A stretch of DNA of 64,000 bases from UBA11475 sp045655805 (GTDB lineage Bacteria > Bacillota > Clostridia > Christensenellales > Borkfalkiaceae). The notes under the pieces are model-generated. The model worked only from the letters and a program-made list of their open reading frames with translations, was not told the origin of the DNA and searched no databases. Positions within the stretch are counted from its first letter, which is position 1. Every line of letters starts with the position of its first letter. Both the position numbers and the translations under genes were made by a program. This document shows, piece after piece, positions 1 to 8,325 of this stretch. The stretch is taken from positions 372,001 through 436,000 of the forward strand of contig JAZOPZ010000013.1 in the NCBI GenBank assembly GCA_045655805.1. The letters run 5' to 3'.

Positions 1-564
1 ACCTGCTAGCCAACAAATTACCTTATATCCAAACTTGCGTCCAATAAAAAAAGCACACAATGACCCTAAAATTATACCGATACAACTTAAAATAGCGCCT
101 TTTAACGGACCAAAAAGTAGTACGCCTGCTCCAACGGTAATAAAACCAGGGATAGGTAAAATTGCTACTTGTAAAAATTGAATAATAACGAATACTGCCC
201 AAGTGAACTTTCCAAAACTAGCAACGTATAGCCTTAAGTCTTCGACTGATTTTATTTTTTCAAAAAAACCGATTTCAAACAATAAAAAGGCGCAAACACT
301 AATTATTGATGCAAGAACGATGATAAGTAGGCTTGATTTATATAAAAAATCCTTTTTAAGAAACAAAAACAGTAAACAAGCAATTGTTACGACTGACATA
401 ATTATTGCAAAAATCACTTGTAAAAAACTTGTATTATTTGAATTTTTATAAAAAGTAATATCATTAATAAAAGCGATGCCGAAAGTAATTCCAACAACGC
501 TTAAAATTAGTATTAAAAAAACAAAAAAAGTTACTTTTAGTTGTTTGTTGTGTTTATCTATCAT
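1..564 (-). CDS. TVP38/TMEM64 (VTT domain) membrane protein, 3' end cut by window edge
   Basis: The minus strand is open from an ATG at 564 to the left edge, giving 188 residues with no stop. The N-terminal half holds several hydrophobic segments (about residues 10-32, 46-64 and 72-90). The second half has the VTT/SNARE-associated pattern: an amphipathic stretch ending in LPIPGF, then GAGVLLFGPLKGA and a glycine-rich hydrophobic segment ending GRKFG. TVP38/DedA-type proteins are multi-pass inner-membrane proteins, some acting as lipid scramblases; the substrate of this one is unknown. The remaining C-terminal part lies beyond the window. Confidence 0.85.
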   Translation of the reverse strand, partial: MIDKHNKQLKVTFFVFLILILSVVGITFGIAFINDITFYKNSNNTSFLQVIFAIIMSVVTIACLLFLFLKKDFLYKSSLLIIVLASIISVCAFLLFEIGFFEKIKSVEDLRLYVASFGKFTWAVFVIIQFLQVAILPIPGFITVGAGVLLFGPLKGAILSCIGIILGSLCAFFIGRKFGYKVICWLAG

Positions 565-598
565 AGTAATATTATATTACAACAAATTGTATTTTAAA

Positions 599-1039
599 CT
601 ATTCAGAAAGTTTTTTCACCTCTTCCCTAGCAATTTTATCGCATCTATTGTTATATTCGTTGTCAGCGTGTCCTTTTACTTTGATAAAATTAACTTTATG
701 TGTTTTTGTAAGTGAAACTAAATCTCTCCATAAATCAACATTTTTTACTTCGCTTTTACCAGAAGTTTTCCATCCTTTTAAAATCCAGCCCGAAATCCAA
801 TCTTTTATAAAAGCATCAACAACATATTGTGAATCACTATATAAATCCACCACACAAGGTTCTTTTAGCGCCGAAAGTGCACGAATAACGGATAAAAGTT
901 CCATACGATTATTAGTCGTTGATATTTCACCACCAGAAATAATCTTTTCTACCCCATTGTACATCAATATAGCGCAAAACCCACCGGGACCAGGATTACC
1001 CGAGCAAGCGCCGTCGGTATATATGGTAACTTTCTTCAT
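599..1039 (-). CDS. rnhA: ribonuclease HI
   Basis: Degrades the RNA strand of RNA-DNA hybrids in the cytoplasm (R-loops, primers). The 146-residue protein has the family's usual length and all catalytic carboxylates: Asp9 in YTDGACSGNPGPGG, Glu47 in NNRMEL, Asp69 in YSDSQYV and Asp134 near the C-terminus, plus His124 in VKGHAD. The ATG at 1039 was chosen over an upstream alternative start because AAGGAG lies 6-7 bases before it and the protein then starts right at the first beta strand. It is transcribed away from the tRNA-Trp gene. Confidence 0.96.
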   Translation of the reverse strand: MKKVTIYTDGACSGNPGPGGFCAILMYNGVEKIISGGEISTTNNRMELLSVIRALSALKEPCVVDLYSDSQYVVDAFIKDWISGWILKGWKTSGKSEVKNVDLWRDLVSLTKTHKVNFIKVKGHADNEYNNRCDKIAREEVKKLSE

Positions 1040-1079
1040 AAATCTCCTTAAAAATTGCAAATAATTATCAATAAAATTC

Positions 1080-1108
1080 TTGACTTAATAGTACTTTTGT
1101 TATATAAT
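1080..1108 (+). promoter_or_regulatory. promoter of tRNA-Trp
   Basis: TTGACT at 1080-1085 and TATAAT at 1103-1108 with a 17-base spacer, ending 13 bases before the tRNA. Confidence 0.85.
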
Positions 1109-1121
1109 GTAATGGCTTTAT

Positions 1122-1196
1122 AGGGGAGTGGCTCAACGGTAGAGTAGCGGTCTCCAAAACCGTAGGTTGCGTGTTCGAATCGCGTCTCCCCTGCCA
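1122..1196 (+). tRNA. tRNA-Trp (anticodon CCA)
   Basis: A 7-bp acceptor stem (AGGGGAG with CTCCCCT), a D arm, an anticodon loop CTCCAAA reading CCA, and a T loop TTCGAAT are all visible; the CCA end is encoded at 1194-1196. A terminator follows directly. Its 3' end is duplicated 129 bp downstream. Confidence 0.95.
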
Positions 1197-1249
1197 AAAC
1201 CATCGAAAGATGGTTTTTTTTATTTACAAACTAACGAACACGCAGAATT
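1181..1249 (+). repeat. direct repeat, copy 1 (3' end of tRNA-Trp plus terminator)
   Basis: 69 bp identical to 1310-1378. It runs from the 3' strand of the T stem through the CCA end, the terminator and about 28 bp beyond. Confidence 0.95.
1197..1221 (+). terminator. intrinsic terminator of tRNA-Trp
   Basis: AACCATC, GAAA loop, GATGGTT, then an eight-T run. Confidence 0.9.
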
Positions 1250-1309
1250 GCTAACGCAATTAATTGTTGCGTGTGACGCCTAATGGCTACTTATGCAAGC
1301 ATAACCGAA
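1246..1309 (+). repeat. hairpin-bearing insert between the two tRNA-Trp 3' ends
   Basis: Contains three small perfect hairpins: AATTGC-TAAC-GCAATT (1246-1261), GCC-TAAT-GGC and TTATGC-AA-GCATAA. GTTGCGTGT at 1266-1274 repeats the tRNA variable/T-stem bases at 1165-1173, so the second tRNA fragment starts earlier than the long repeat and carries an insert in its T loop. Confidence 0.7.
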
Positions 1310-1378
1310 CGCGTCTCCCCTGCCAAAACCATCGAAAGATGGTTTTTTTTATTTACAAACTAACGAACACGCAGAATT
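1310..1378 (+). repeat. direct repeat, copy 2 (partial tRNA-Trp 3' end plus terminator)
   Basis: Exact copy of 1181-1249. It lacks the 5' half of the tRNA, so it is not a second tRNA gene. It resembles the att remnant left by an element that used the tRNA 3' end, or a segmental duplication. A second copy of the terminator is at 1326-1350. The following 1379-1484 is AT-rich with nothing recognisable. Confidence 0.9.
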
Positions 1379-1484
1379 TTTTAATAAAATAATAAGTAAA
1401 TACTATTAATCATACTAATTATAACAATTGAAAGCGATAAACTCAATTTTAATTTTATTTTTCAATTTATTAGTAAACTTCGAC

Positions 1485-2864
1485 TTATTTTACTCCAAAA
1501 TAATTAATTGAGTTATTATAACAAATATCTTCAATAACTTTACCAACTAATTTTTCATCACTAGTAATTTCACCATTTTCCATAAGAGCACCTAAATAGT
1601 TGCAAAGTATACGCCTAAAATAATGATGCCTTGGATATGACAAGAATGACCTGCTGTCCGTAAGCATGCCGACAAATGCTCCGATATGCCCCGTTGCAGT
1701 TAAATCTTGCAAATGCTTTTCCATACCGACTTTGTTATCTAAAAACCACCAAGCAGGGCCAAATTGAACCTTTCCTTTAGCAGATGAGTCTTGAAAACAT
1801 CCAATCAAGGTCATTATTTCAGTATTCATTTTAGGATTTAGGTTGAAAACAATAGTTTTTGGCAAAGAATTTTCATTATTAAGCCTATCAAATAATTTTG
1901 ACATGTATTTAATGCTATTATCTTCAGCAATACTGTCATAACCAGTATCAAGCCCTAATTTTGTAAGCATTACTGTGTTGTTATTGCGCATTGCGCCAAC
2001 GTGAAGTTCCGTACTTATATTGTATTTTGCGTAAAGTTTGAATAAAAAGTAGGTTAAATAACCTTTAAAAATAGCACTTTCTTCTTCAGAAACACCTTGT
2101 CCAGAAATTCTTTTTAAAAAAACCTTTTCAGCATCCAATTTATTAGAAATTGGATATACCGATTGTAAAGCGATGTCGCTTGCCATGGTTCCAACTTTGA
2201 TAAATTCTTTAAGTCTTTCTTCGATTTTACTTTCTAATTCTGTTAAATTATTGACGGTACCGAGTTTTGCTATATAATTATTGTATAAATCGGCCTCAAT
2301 ATTCATGATTTTATCGGCTCTAAATGCAGGAATTACCTTAAATTTATAGTCCTTCCTCGCTATTTCAATAAAAACAGAAAGGTCGTCAAAAATTTCGTTA
2401 GTAGTAAAAAGATGTGTAACCTTTGAACTTTCGATAAGTTTTTGTGGTGTAATATTATTTATAGAAATATATTCATTGCACCACTCCCAAATAAGAGGTG
2501 CATTTTCTTCGTTAATTTCTAGTTCGCAATTAAAAAATTCTTTTAATTCCACTTGAGACCAATGATATAACGGATTGCCAAACGCTGTTCCTAAAACCTT
2601 ACAATAAGTAATAAATTTTTCTTTTTTACTTTTATTACCTGTAATAAATTCTTCATCAATTCCGTAATTACGCATTAATCTCCATTTGTAATGGTCGCCC
2701 GATAACCAAATATCAAAAATATCTTCAAATTTTTTATTTTCAAGTATTTGTTTTTCGGACAAATGGCAATGATAGTCGAAAATTGGCATATCTTTCGCAT
2801 AACTATAGTAAAGTTTTTCAGCCGTTTTATTGGTAAGTAAAAAATTGTCTTTTATATAACTCAT
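1485..2864 (-). CDS. uxaC: glucuronate/galacturonate isomerase
   Basis: Isomerises D-galacturonate to D-tagaturonate (and glucuronate to fructuronate), the first step of uronate breakdown in the cytoplasm. The 459 residues start with the typical family N-terminus and contain the metal-binding DYHCHLSE near residue 30, an LHVGAMRNNN segment, and a C-terminal GMLTDSRSFLSYPRHHYFRRI block, all characteristic of UxaC. It is the last gene of a three-gene operon; its ATG overlaps the uxaA stop by 4 bases, which suggests translational coupling. No clear terminator is seen downstream. Confidence 0.95.
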   Translation of the reverse strand: MSYIKDNFLLTNKTAEKLYYSYAKDMPIFDYHCHLSEKQILENKKFEDIFDIWLSGDHYKWRLMRNYGIDEEFITGNKSKKEKFITYCKVLGTAFGNPLYHWSQVELKEFFNCELEINEENAPLIWEWCNEYISINNITPQKLIESSKVTHLFTTNEIFDDLSVFIEIARKDYKFKVIPAFRADKIMNIEADLYNNYIAKLGTVNNLTELESKIEERLKEFIKVGTMASDIALQSVYPISNKLDAEKVFLKRISGQGVSEEESAIFKGYLTYFLFKLYAKYNISTELHVGAMRNNNTVMLTKLGLDTGYDSIAEDNSIKYMSKLFDRLNNENSLPKTIVFNLNPKMNTEIMTLIGCFQDSSAKGKVQFGPAWWFLDNKVGMEKHLQDLTATGHIGAFVGMLTDSRSFLSYPRHHYFRRILCNYLGALMENGEITSDEKLVGKVIEDICYNNSINYFGVK

Positions 2865-4264
2865 AAAGTAACTCCTTTTTTATAGAAAGCAATTTCCCTA
2901 ATATCTTCGTTTTTACATTTATAATTACCGTTAATGGTATTGATTATTAGGTCAAATAATCCTTTTTCATCCATAGAATAAGCGTTAAAATCAATCCAAT
3001 TGTTTTTGTTTTTACTCAAATAATCGTTCGTTGCTATTTTCATAGTTGGAACGAAAGTTGAAAAAGGTGTTCCTCTTCCCGTTGTAAATAATACAAGTTG
3101 ACAACCGCTTGCCCCTAGCGCTGTTGACGCTATTAAGTCGTTCCCCGGTGCGTTTAGCGTTGAAACTCCTGAATTTTTAACAATTTCACCATAATCGAGC
3201 GTATCCACTATCTTTGAACTACCGGCTTTTTGAATACAGCCAAGTGATTTTTCTTCTAAAGTAGTAATACCGCCTTTTTTATTACCAGGGCTTGGGTTTT
3301 CATAAACTGGAAAGCCGTTTTCAGTATAAAAAGCCTTAAATTTTTCTATCATATTCTTATATTTTGTATATAATTGTTCGTCAGAACACTTATTCATAAG
3401 CAATTGTTCTGCTCCAAACATTTCAGGCACTTCAGTCAAAACGGCGCTAGCGCCAAACGAAATAAATTTATCGGTAATTTTTCCAACCAATGGGTTTGCC
3501 GTGATCCCCGAATAGCCGTCCGACCCACCACATTTTAAACCAATACATAACTCTTTTAACGAAACTTCTTCACGCTTAAAATTTTTTGCCTTTTTAGCAA
3601 AATCTTTAATAATTTGAACACCGTAAGCAACCTCGTCTTGTACTTCTTGACAATTAAAATATGCTATATTATCTTTTTTAAATGGTTTAAGATATTCTTT
3701 AATACCGTCAAGCCCGTTATTTTCACACCCCAGTCCAACAAATAAAACGAAACTTGCATTAGGGTTTAACGCTATAGAACATAACAATTTTTTAATATTT
3801 TCACAATCCTCACCTAGTTGTGAACATCCAAACTGATGCGTAAGTGCAAAAATACCATCAATACTACCCTTTACAAACCCTTGACAAAGTTTTTCAATAC
3901 GCATACAAACGTTATTTACGCAACCAACGGTAGGAATAATATAAATCTCATTACGAATACCAGCGCGCCCTTGTTTACGCTTATAACCCATAAAAGAACC
4001 TTCTTTTAAAGGAAAGTCAATGGCATTGTAATTATAAGAATATTCAGCGTCTTCATCAAGATGCGACTTTAGGTTGTGTGAGTGAACCCACTCGCCTTTT
4101 TTTATATCTTGAGTTGCTCTACCAATAATTTGTCCATATTTAACTACAAACTCATTTTTCTTTATATCTTTTAAGGCAATTTTATGCCCTGCAGGTATGT
4201 TGTCGGTTTCCTTCAAGTAAACACCAACGTTGTCATTTTGGTTAATAATTACTAAATCACTCAT
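2861..4264 (-). CDS. uxaA: altronate dehydratase
   Basis: Converts D-altronate to 2-keto-3-deoxygluconate. The 467 residues carry an N-terminal SAF-type domain (about 1-95) and a C-terminal UxaA domain with GRAGIRNEI, CGGSDGYSGITANP and GASGCQLVLFTTGRGTP, all hallmarks of the altronate/galactarate dehydratase family. The length is near that of known UxaA. It starts 3 bases after uxaB ends and overlaps uxaC by 4 bases, so the three genes form one transcript. Galactarate dehydratase is the main alternative, but the neighbours favour altronate. Confidence 0.93.
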   Translation of the reverse strand: MSDLVIINQNDNVGVYLKETDNIPAGHKIALKDIKKNEFVVKYGQIIGRATQDIKKGEWVHSHNLKSHLDEDAEYSYNYNAIDFPLKEGSFMGYKRKQGRAGIRNEIYIIPTVGCVNNVCMRIEKLCQGFVKGSIDGIFALTHQFGCSQLGEDCENIKKLLCSIALNPNASFVLFVGLGCENNGLDGIKEYLKPFKKDNIAYFNCQEVQDEVAYGVQIIKDFAKKAKNFKREEVSLKELCIGLKCGGSDGYSGITANPLVGKITDKFISFGASAVLTEVPEMFGAEQLLMNKCSDEQLYTKYKNMIEKFKAFYTENGFPVYENPSPGNKKGGITTLEEKSLGCIQKAGSSKIVDTLDYGEIVKNSGVSTLNAPGNDLIASTALGASGCQLVLFTTGRGTPFSTFVPTMKIATNDYLSKNKNNWIDFNAYSMDEKGLFDLIINTINGNYKCKNEDIREIAFYKKGVTL

Positions 4265-4267
4265 AAC

Positions 4268-5641
4268 TTATATTAAATAAACGCCTTTTTTAATTTTTTC
4301 TATATTCGACATTACAGTTTCACAAAAGTCAAAATAATTAGTCAAATCTTCACCCCAAATAGAAATGTTTGACATAAAATCAATTACATTACCACCGTTT
4401 GCGAAGTATTCTAAATACTGTAAATCGTCTTGAATTTGTACTGCACCGTTTTCAAGTTCTACAACAAACCCGTTTGATGTTTTCTGTATTTTTGAATATA
4501 ATGCCATCAAGTAAGAAAATCCAATAGTTAAATATTTTGGAATTTTACCATTTGCGTTATAATAATCTTTAAAACTAGGTAAAATCCGTGCTTTCCATTT
4601 AGAAATAGAGTTTAAAGCAATACTTGTTAGTTGGTGATTTAAAAACGGATTTGAAAATCTATCTATAACGCTGGTAGCAAATTTTTGTGTTGCCGATATA
4701 TCATAAGATACGAATGGTATAATTTCTTCGGTCAAGGTATCTTTTAAGAATTGCTTTAACTTTTTATCAATCATACAATCATAAACGGTAACTGCACCGA
4801 GCATTAAGCCAACGGGCACGATATTTGTATGGCTACCGTTTAACACTCTAACCTTTCTCTTTTTGTAATAGCCAATGTCGTTGGTTAAAACGACTTCTAT
4901 ACCGTGAACACCGTCTTTAATATATTTATCTATTTCACCTTTCTTTTCAATCGCCCACAAACCAAACGGCTCACCTATCGTTAAAAGTTCGTCCTTTTGA
5001 CCGATAAGTTGCTCGATATTCTCTAACTCTTTTGAAGATTTTGGATAACCTGACACTATTCTATCAACCAAAGTATTACAATAATAGTTGCTTTTGTTAT
5101 TCCAAACTTTAAAATCTTCAGGTAATTCCCAAAGTTTTATATATAAATCAACACATTTTTTAAGTTCGTCTGCGTTATTTTCGATAAGTTCAACAGGTAA
5201 AATATAAACACCGTCTTGCTTACTTAAAAATCTTTCGTATAATAATTTAGTTAATTTTGCAGGAAACGTCATATTGTCAAAATCATCGAACTTATCGTTC
5301 TGATTGTAACAAATACCTGCTTCAGTCGTATTTGAAATAATAATTTTTAGTTCAGGATCCTTTGCTATTGAAAGGTACTCGGAATAATTATCAAACGGTG
5401 AAAAAACTTTTTCTAAAACCGTTATTTTTTTAACACTTTCGATAATTGTACCGTTTTTGCTACCACGCAATACGACATGATACTCGTTTTTTTGTTTTGT
5501 GTACTTTTCGAGCGAGCCGTGTGGTCTTGGCTTAACGATACTAATTGAATATTTAGCACCTTCATTGTTTAGTTCATTAAAATAATCGTCTACGAACGCT
5601 CTTAAAAAATTACCTTCACCATACTGCAAAATTTTAATCAT
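4268..5641 (-). CDS. uxaB: tagaturonate reductase (altronate oxidoreductase)
   Basis: NADH-dependent reduction of tagaturonate to altronate, between UxaC and UxaA in the pathway. The 457-residue protein belongs to the mannitol dehydrogenase family: LQYGEGNFLRAFVDD at the N-terminus, KITVLEKVFSPF, and the C-terminal-domain signature KKRKVRVLNGSHT with the active-site Lys/Asn/His region. The ATG at 5641 was preferred to one 18 codons upstream because AAAGGAG precedes it and the Rossmann strand starts immediately. It is the first gene of the uronate operon. Confidence 0.94.
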   Translation of the reverse strand: MIKILQYGEGNFLRAFVDDYFNELNNEGAKYSISIVKPRPHGSLEKYTKQKNEYHVVLRGSKNGTIIESVKKITVLEKVFSPFDNYSEYLSIAKDPELKIIISNTTEAGICYNQNDKFDDFDNMTFPAKLTKLLYERFLSKQDGVYILPVELIENNADELKKCVDLYIKLWELPEDFKVWNNKSNYYCNTLVDRIVSGYPKSSKELENIEQLIGQKDELLTIGEPFGLWAIEKKGEIDKYIKDGVHGIEVVLTNDIGYYKKRKVRVLNGSHTNIVPVGLMLGAVTVYDCMIDKKLKQFLKDTLTEEIIPFVSYDISATQKFATSVIDRFSNPFLNHQLTSIALNSISKWKARILPSFKDYYNANGKIPKYLTIGFSYLMALYSKIQKTSNGFVVELENGAVQIQDDLQYLEYFANGGNVIDFMSNISIWGEDLTNYFDFCETVMSNIEKIKKGVYLI

Positions 5642-5666
5642 GACAAAAACTCCTTTGTTTGATTGT

Positions 5667-5695
5667 AGTATAATATAATTTACTTGACTTTTCAA
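5667..5695 (-). promoter_or_regulatory. promoter of the uxaBAC operon
   Basis: On the minus strand TTGAAA (5690-5695) and TATACT (5667-5672) are 17 bases apart. It overlaps the divergent araC-type promoter, so one bound regulator could act on both. Confidence 0.75.
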
Positions 5696-5713
5696 TATAA
5701 AATATGATAAAAT
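5684..5713 (+). promoter_or_regulatory. promoter of the AraC-family regulator
   Basis: TTGACT at 5684-5689 and TAAAAT at 5708-5713 with an 18-base spacer; its -35 region overlaps that of the uxa promoter. Confidence 0.65.
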
Positions 5714-5743
5714 AATTAAAAATTACATAGATATTTTAAAATT

Positions 5744-6538
5744 ATGAGTTTTATTGAAATTGAAAAATCCATAAAAAATGAAGAGTGGTCAATGATAAAT
5801 TTACACTCCCACTCTCATTATGAAATTTATTTTTTAAAAAAAGGTAACCGAACCTTTTTCTTGTCAAACGCTTTATACAAGTTAACAGCACCCGTTTTGA
5901 TAATTATTCCACCACACGCTTTGCATAAAACTGAAGGTGATCAGTTTGAAAGATACAATTTAAATGTATCTAGTAATTATCTCGACGACTTTCAAACGCA
6001 AGTTTTAGAAGAAAAATCCTTATCAGTTATCAAGTTAACCAATGATGAAACTGTTTTGTTTGACAGCCTTTTTAAACAAATGGACGAAGTAAATAAAATG
6101 CAAAAATATTCTGATGCAATATTAAAAACATTGTCGTCATATTTGATATTGCAAATAAGCAAATTATCGTCAAACACTATGTCTTCAACGGTTAGTCAAG
6201 AAAAATCAGTTCCACCCCAAATATTAAAGATTATCGAGTTCTTAAACGAAAACTACGATAAAACGTTAACTTTGACTGAATTATCCGAACGCTTTTTTAC
6301 GTCAAAAGGTGCTTTAATTTACAATTTTAATAAATACTTAAAGTGTTCACCTATCGAATACCTTTTAAGTATAAAAATCACAAAAGCCAAAGAATTTTTG
6401 CAAAAAACCGACAAAAGCATAGGTGAAATCGCTGAACTTTGTGGTTTTTCTTCGGCAAATTATTTTGGATTAGTGTTTAAGCAAAAGGAAAACATTTCAC
6501 CATTATCCTATAGAAAACATCAAAAAAATAAAGTATAA
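5744..6538 (+). CDS. AraC-family transcriptional regulator, probably of the uronate operon
   Basis: 264 residues: an N-terminal cupin-like ligand domain with the HSHSHYEIYFLKKGNRTFF pattern (about 20-40), and a C-terminal double helix-turn-helix (about 165-260) with LTLTELSERFFTSKGAL and SIGEIAELCGFSSANYFGLV. It is divergent from uxaB with overlapping promoters, so it most likely senses a uronate or intermediate and controls uxaBAC; that role is inferred. It ends at a bidirectional terminator shared with the GH3 gene. Confidence 0.88.
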   Translation: MSFIEIEKSIKNEEWSMINLHSHSHYEIYFLKKGNRTFFLSNALYKLTAPVLIIIPPHALHKTEGDQFERYNLNVSSNYLDDFQTQVLEEKSLSVIKLTNDETVLFDSLFKQMDEVNKMQKYSDAILKTLSSYLILQISKLSSNTMSSTVSQEKSVPPQILKIIEFLNENYDKTLTLTELSERFFTSKGALIYNFNKYLKCSPIEYLLSIKITKAKEFLQKTDKSIGEIAELCGFSSANYFGLVFKQKENISPLSYRKHQKNKV

Positions 6539-6540
6539 AA

Positions 6541-6567
6541 AAGTCGCTAAAATTTAGCGTCTTTTTA
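6541..6567. terminator. bidirectional terminator between the AraC regulator and the GH3 gene
   Basis: Palindrome CGCTAAAATTTAGCG flanked by an A-run on the left and a T-run on the right; the two genes converge here. Confidence 0.75.
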
Positions 6568-6572
6568 TAATT

Positions 6573-8189
6573 CTAAATTTCTCTTTCAAAGAAAGGCTTA
6601 TATTCAATAGGACTTTTACCTTGTGCTTTAATTTTACCCATAATTACTTTAGCAACGGCACGTTGACTTTCATCACAGAAAGAAAATGCGTTTATATATT
6701 GCTTAAGGTATGGAAAATCGTAAATTTTCGTAGGTTCACCAAAAGAAGTGAAAATAAGTTTTGGGTGAGCCAATACATAACCACGCCAAAATACGTGAAT
6801 ATTATTCCAACCAACCCTTTGAGTTGCTCCGTGATAATTCATGCAGGCAAAGTTACAGTTGATAAGAACCATATCGTAATTGTCCATAATTTCTTTAACA
6901 AATTTATGGTTTGGATTTGAATATACGTCTACTATCATCCCCGCCTTCTCAAACTCATCTTTCATGGCGTCAAACTCGTGATTTGTAGGTTGAGCATGAT
7001 ATAAAGGTTCAACCATTCCAATCATTAAAATTTTGCTACCTTTTTCAAGTTTTGTAGGAATAATGCCTTGTACGTCTCTAACAACATTTATGCTTTTATC
7101 TGCAATTTCTTGAGAAACTTCTCTAATATTAGGCAATTCACCGATTTCTTCGTAAATTTTATCTTGATCTTCGAACAATCTTGCTCTTTGCTTTAACTTT
7201 AATACCCTATAAACGGCATCTTTAAGTCTTTCAATAGGTAAAATACCTGTTTTAACAGCGTTTATAATATTTTCATAATCTTCAGGTTCGGGGAAAAGCA
7301 CCATGTCTCCACCTGCGTTTAAGAATTTAATAGCAACTTCGCTTAAATCGTTAACTCTTGACGCTACGCCAATCATACTCATTGCGTCAGAAACGATGCA
7401 CCCTTCAAAACCAAGTCTTTCTTTTAATAATTTGGTTAATAAATTATAACTTAAAACTGCTGGTGGTGGCCCAAAAATAGGGTCAATATTTTTTTCGTCC
7501 TCAAATGCTGGCAAAGCACAATGCGCAGCCATTATTGCCGAAATCCCCTTATCTATCATATGTTTATAAATTTTACCATAACTAGCAAGCCATTGTTCTT
7601 GTGTCATGGTATTTATCGTCGTAACGAAGTGTGCGTTACGGTCGTCTAAATAATCACCAGGGAAATGTTTACAAGTCGTTATTAAATAGCCGTTCTTTTC
7701 TGAACCTTCAATAAAAGATTCCGCAATTTTAATAATAGCGTCATCGCTATCTGAAATAGCCCTAATGTTTGATGCTGCCGCAGCTTTATTATAGATAGAA
7801 TCAACAACGGGAGAAAAAGTCCAATGAATACCGTTTGCTCTAGATATTCTAGCCGTAATATCCCCCGCTTTTTTGATAAGGTCAGGGTCGTTTGCAGCAC
7901 CCCACGCCATTTGATGTGGAATATAACCACTACCAACTACTGCAGTTTCAGGGCCGTTTTCCACGTCGCTTGAAATAATTACCGGAACTTTCGTTACGCT
8001 GTTTACTGTATCTGTGTAAAGGGCAACGCGCTCTCTAGGCATTCCAGTTAAAAATAATCCACCAGGTTTTATTTTTTTAATAATCTCTACAACTTCGTCA
8101 GGATTATCTTTTCTACTAATATCGTAGCAAAGAACTTGGCCTGCTAAATCTTCCAGAGACATACTATCTACAAGTTTTTTTAAATCCAT
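6573..8189 (-). CDS. glycoside hydrolase family 3 protein, beta-N-acetylhexosaminidase-like
   Basis: 538 residues with a GH3 N-terminal TIM barrel. The signature KHFPGD followed by NAH is the N-acetylhexosaminidase subgroup pattern (histidine as acid/base), and VSDAMSM contains the expected catalytic aspartate. A C-terminal domain of about 150 residues follows, longer than plain NagZ. No signal peptide is seen, so it is probably cytoplasmic and acts on imported amino-sugar or muropeptide fragments. The ATG at 8189 follows a GGGGGGTGT ribosome site; a start 18 codons upstream would overlap the promoter. The exact substrate is unknown. Confidence 0.87.
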   Translation of the reverse strand: MDLKKLVDSMSLEDLAGQVLCYDISRKDNPDEVVEIIKKIKPGGLFLTGMPRERVALYTDTVNSVTKVPVIISSDVENGPETAVVGSGYIPHQMAWGAANDPDLIKKAGDITARISRANGIHWTFSPVVDSIYNKAAAASNIRAISDSDDAIIKIAESFIEGSEKNGYLITTCKHFPGDYLDDRNAHFVTTINTMTQEQWLASYGKIYKHMIDKGISAIMAAHCALPAFEDEKNIDPIFGPPPAVLSYNLLTKLLKERLGFEGCIVSDAMSMIGVASRVNDLSEVAIKFLNAGGDMVLFPEPEDYENIINAVKTGILPIERLKDAVYRVLKLKQRARLFEDQDKIYEEIGELPNIREVSQEIADKSINVVRDVQGIIPTKLEKGSKILMIGMVEPLYHAQPTNHEFDAMKDEFEKAGMIVDVYSNPNHKFVKEIMDNYDMVLINCNFACMNYHGATQRVGWNNIHVFWRGYVLAHPKLIFTSFGEPTKIYDFPYLKQYINAFSFCDESQRAVAKVIMGKIKAQGKSPIEYKPFFEREI

Positions 8190-8214
8190 ACACCCCCCTA
8201 CAGTTATCAAGAAT

Positions 8215-8243
8215 ATTTTAACCTTGCGAAACACCTTTGTCAA
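8215..8243 (-). promoter_or_regulatory. promoter of the GH3 gene
   Basis: Minus strand TTGACA (8238-8243), 17-base spacer, TAAAAT (8215-8220), 25 bases before the ATG. Confidence 0.8.
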
Positions 8244-8301
8244 TAGCGATTATAAAAATCAACTGTGTTTTTTAACTGTTAATATGTGTTTTTTATAACA
8301 A

Positions 8302-8325
8302 AAGCGTCCTGTAGGACGCTTTTTA
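8302..8325. terminator. terminator hairpin between UPF0210 gene and GH3 gene
   Basis: AAGCGTCC, TGTA loop, GGACGCTT, followed by TTTT on the plus strand and preceded by an A-run. It lies directly after the UPF0210 stop codon. Confidence 0.75.

Noticed and set aside
203..715. Two plus-strand open frames at the left edge
   Set aside because: They are antisense to the TVP38-like gene and to the end of rnhA, which have clear family motifs.
1310..1322. Second tRNA-Trp gene
   Set aside because: Only the 3' part is present; no acceptor 5' strand, D arm or anticodon arm.
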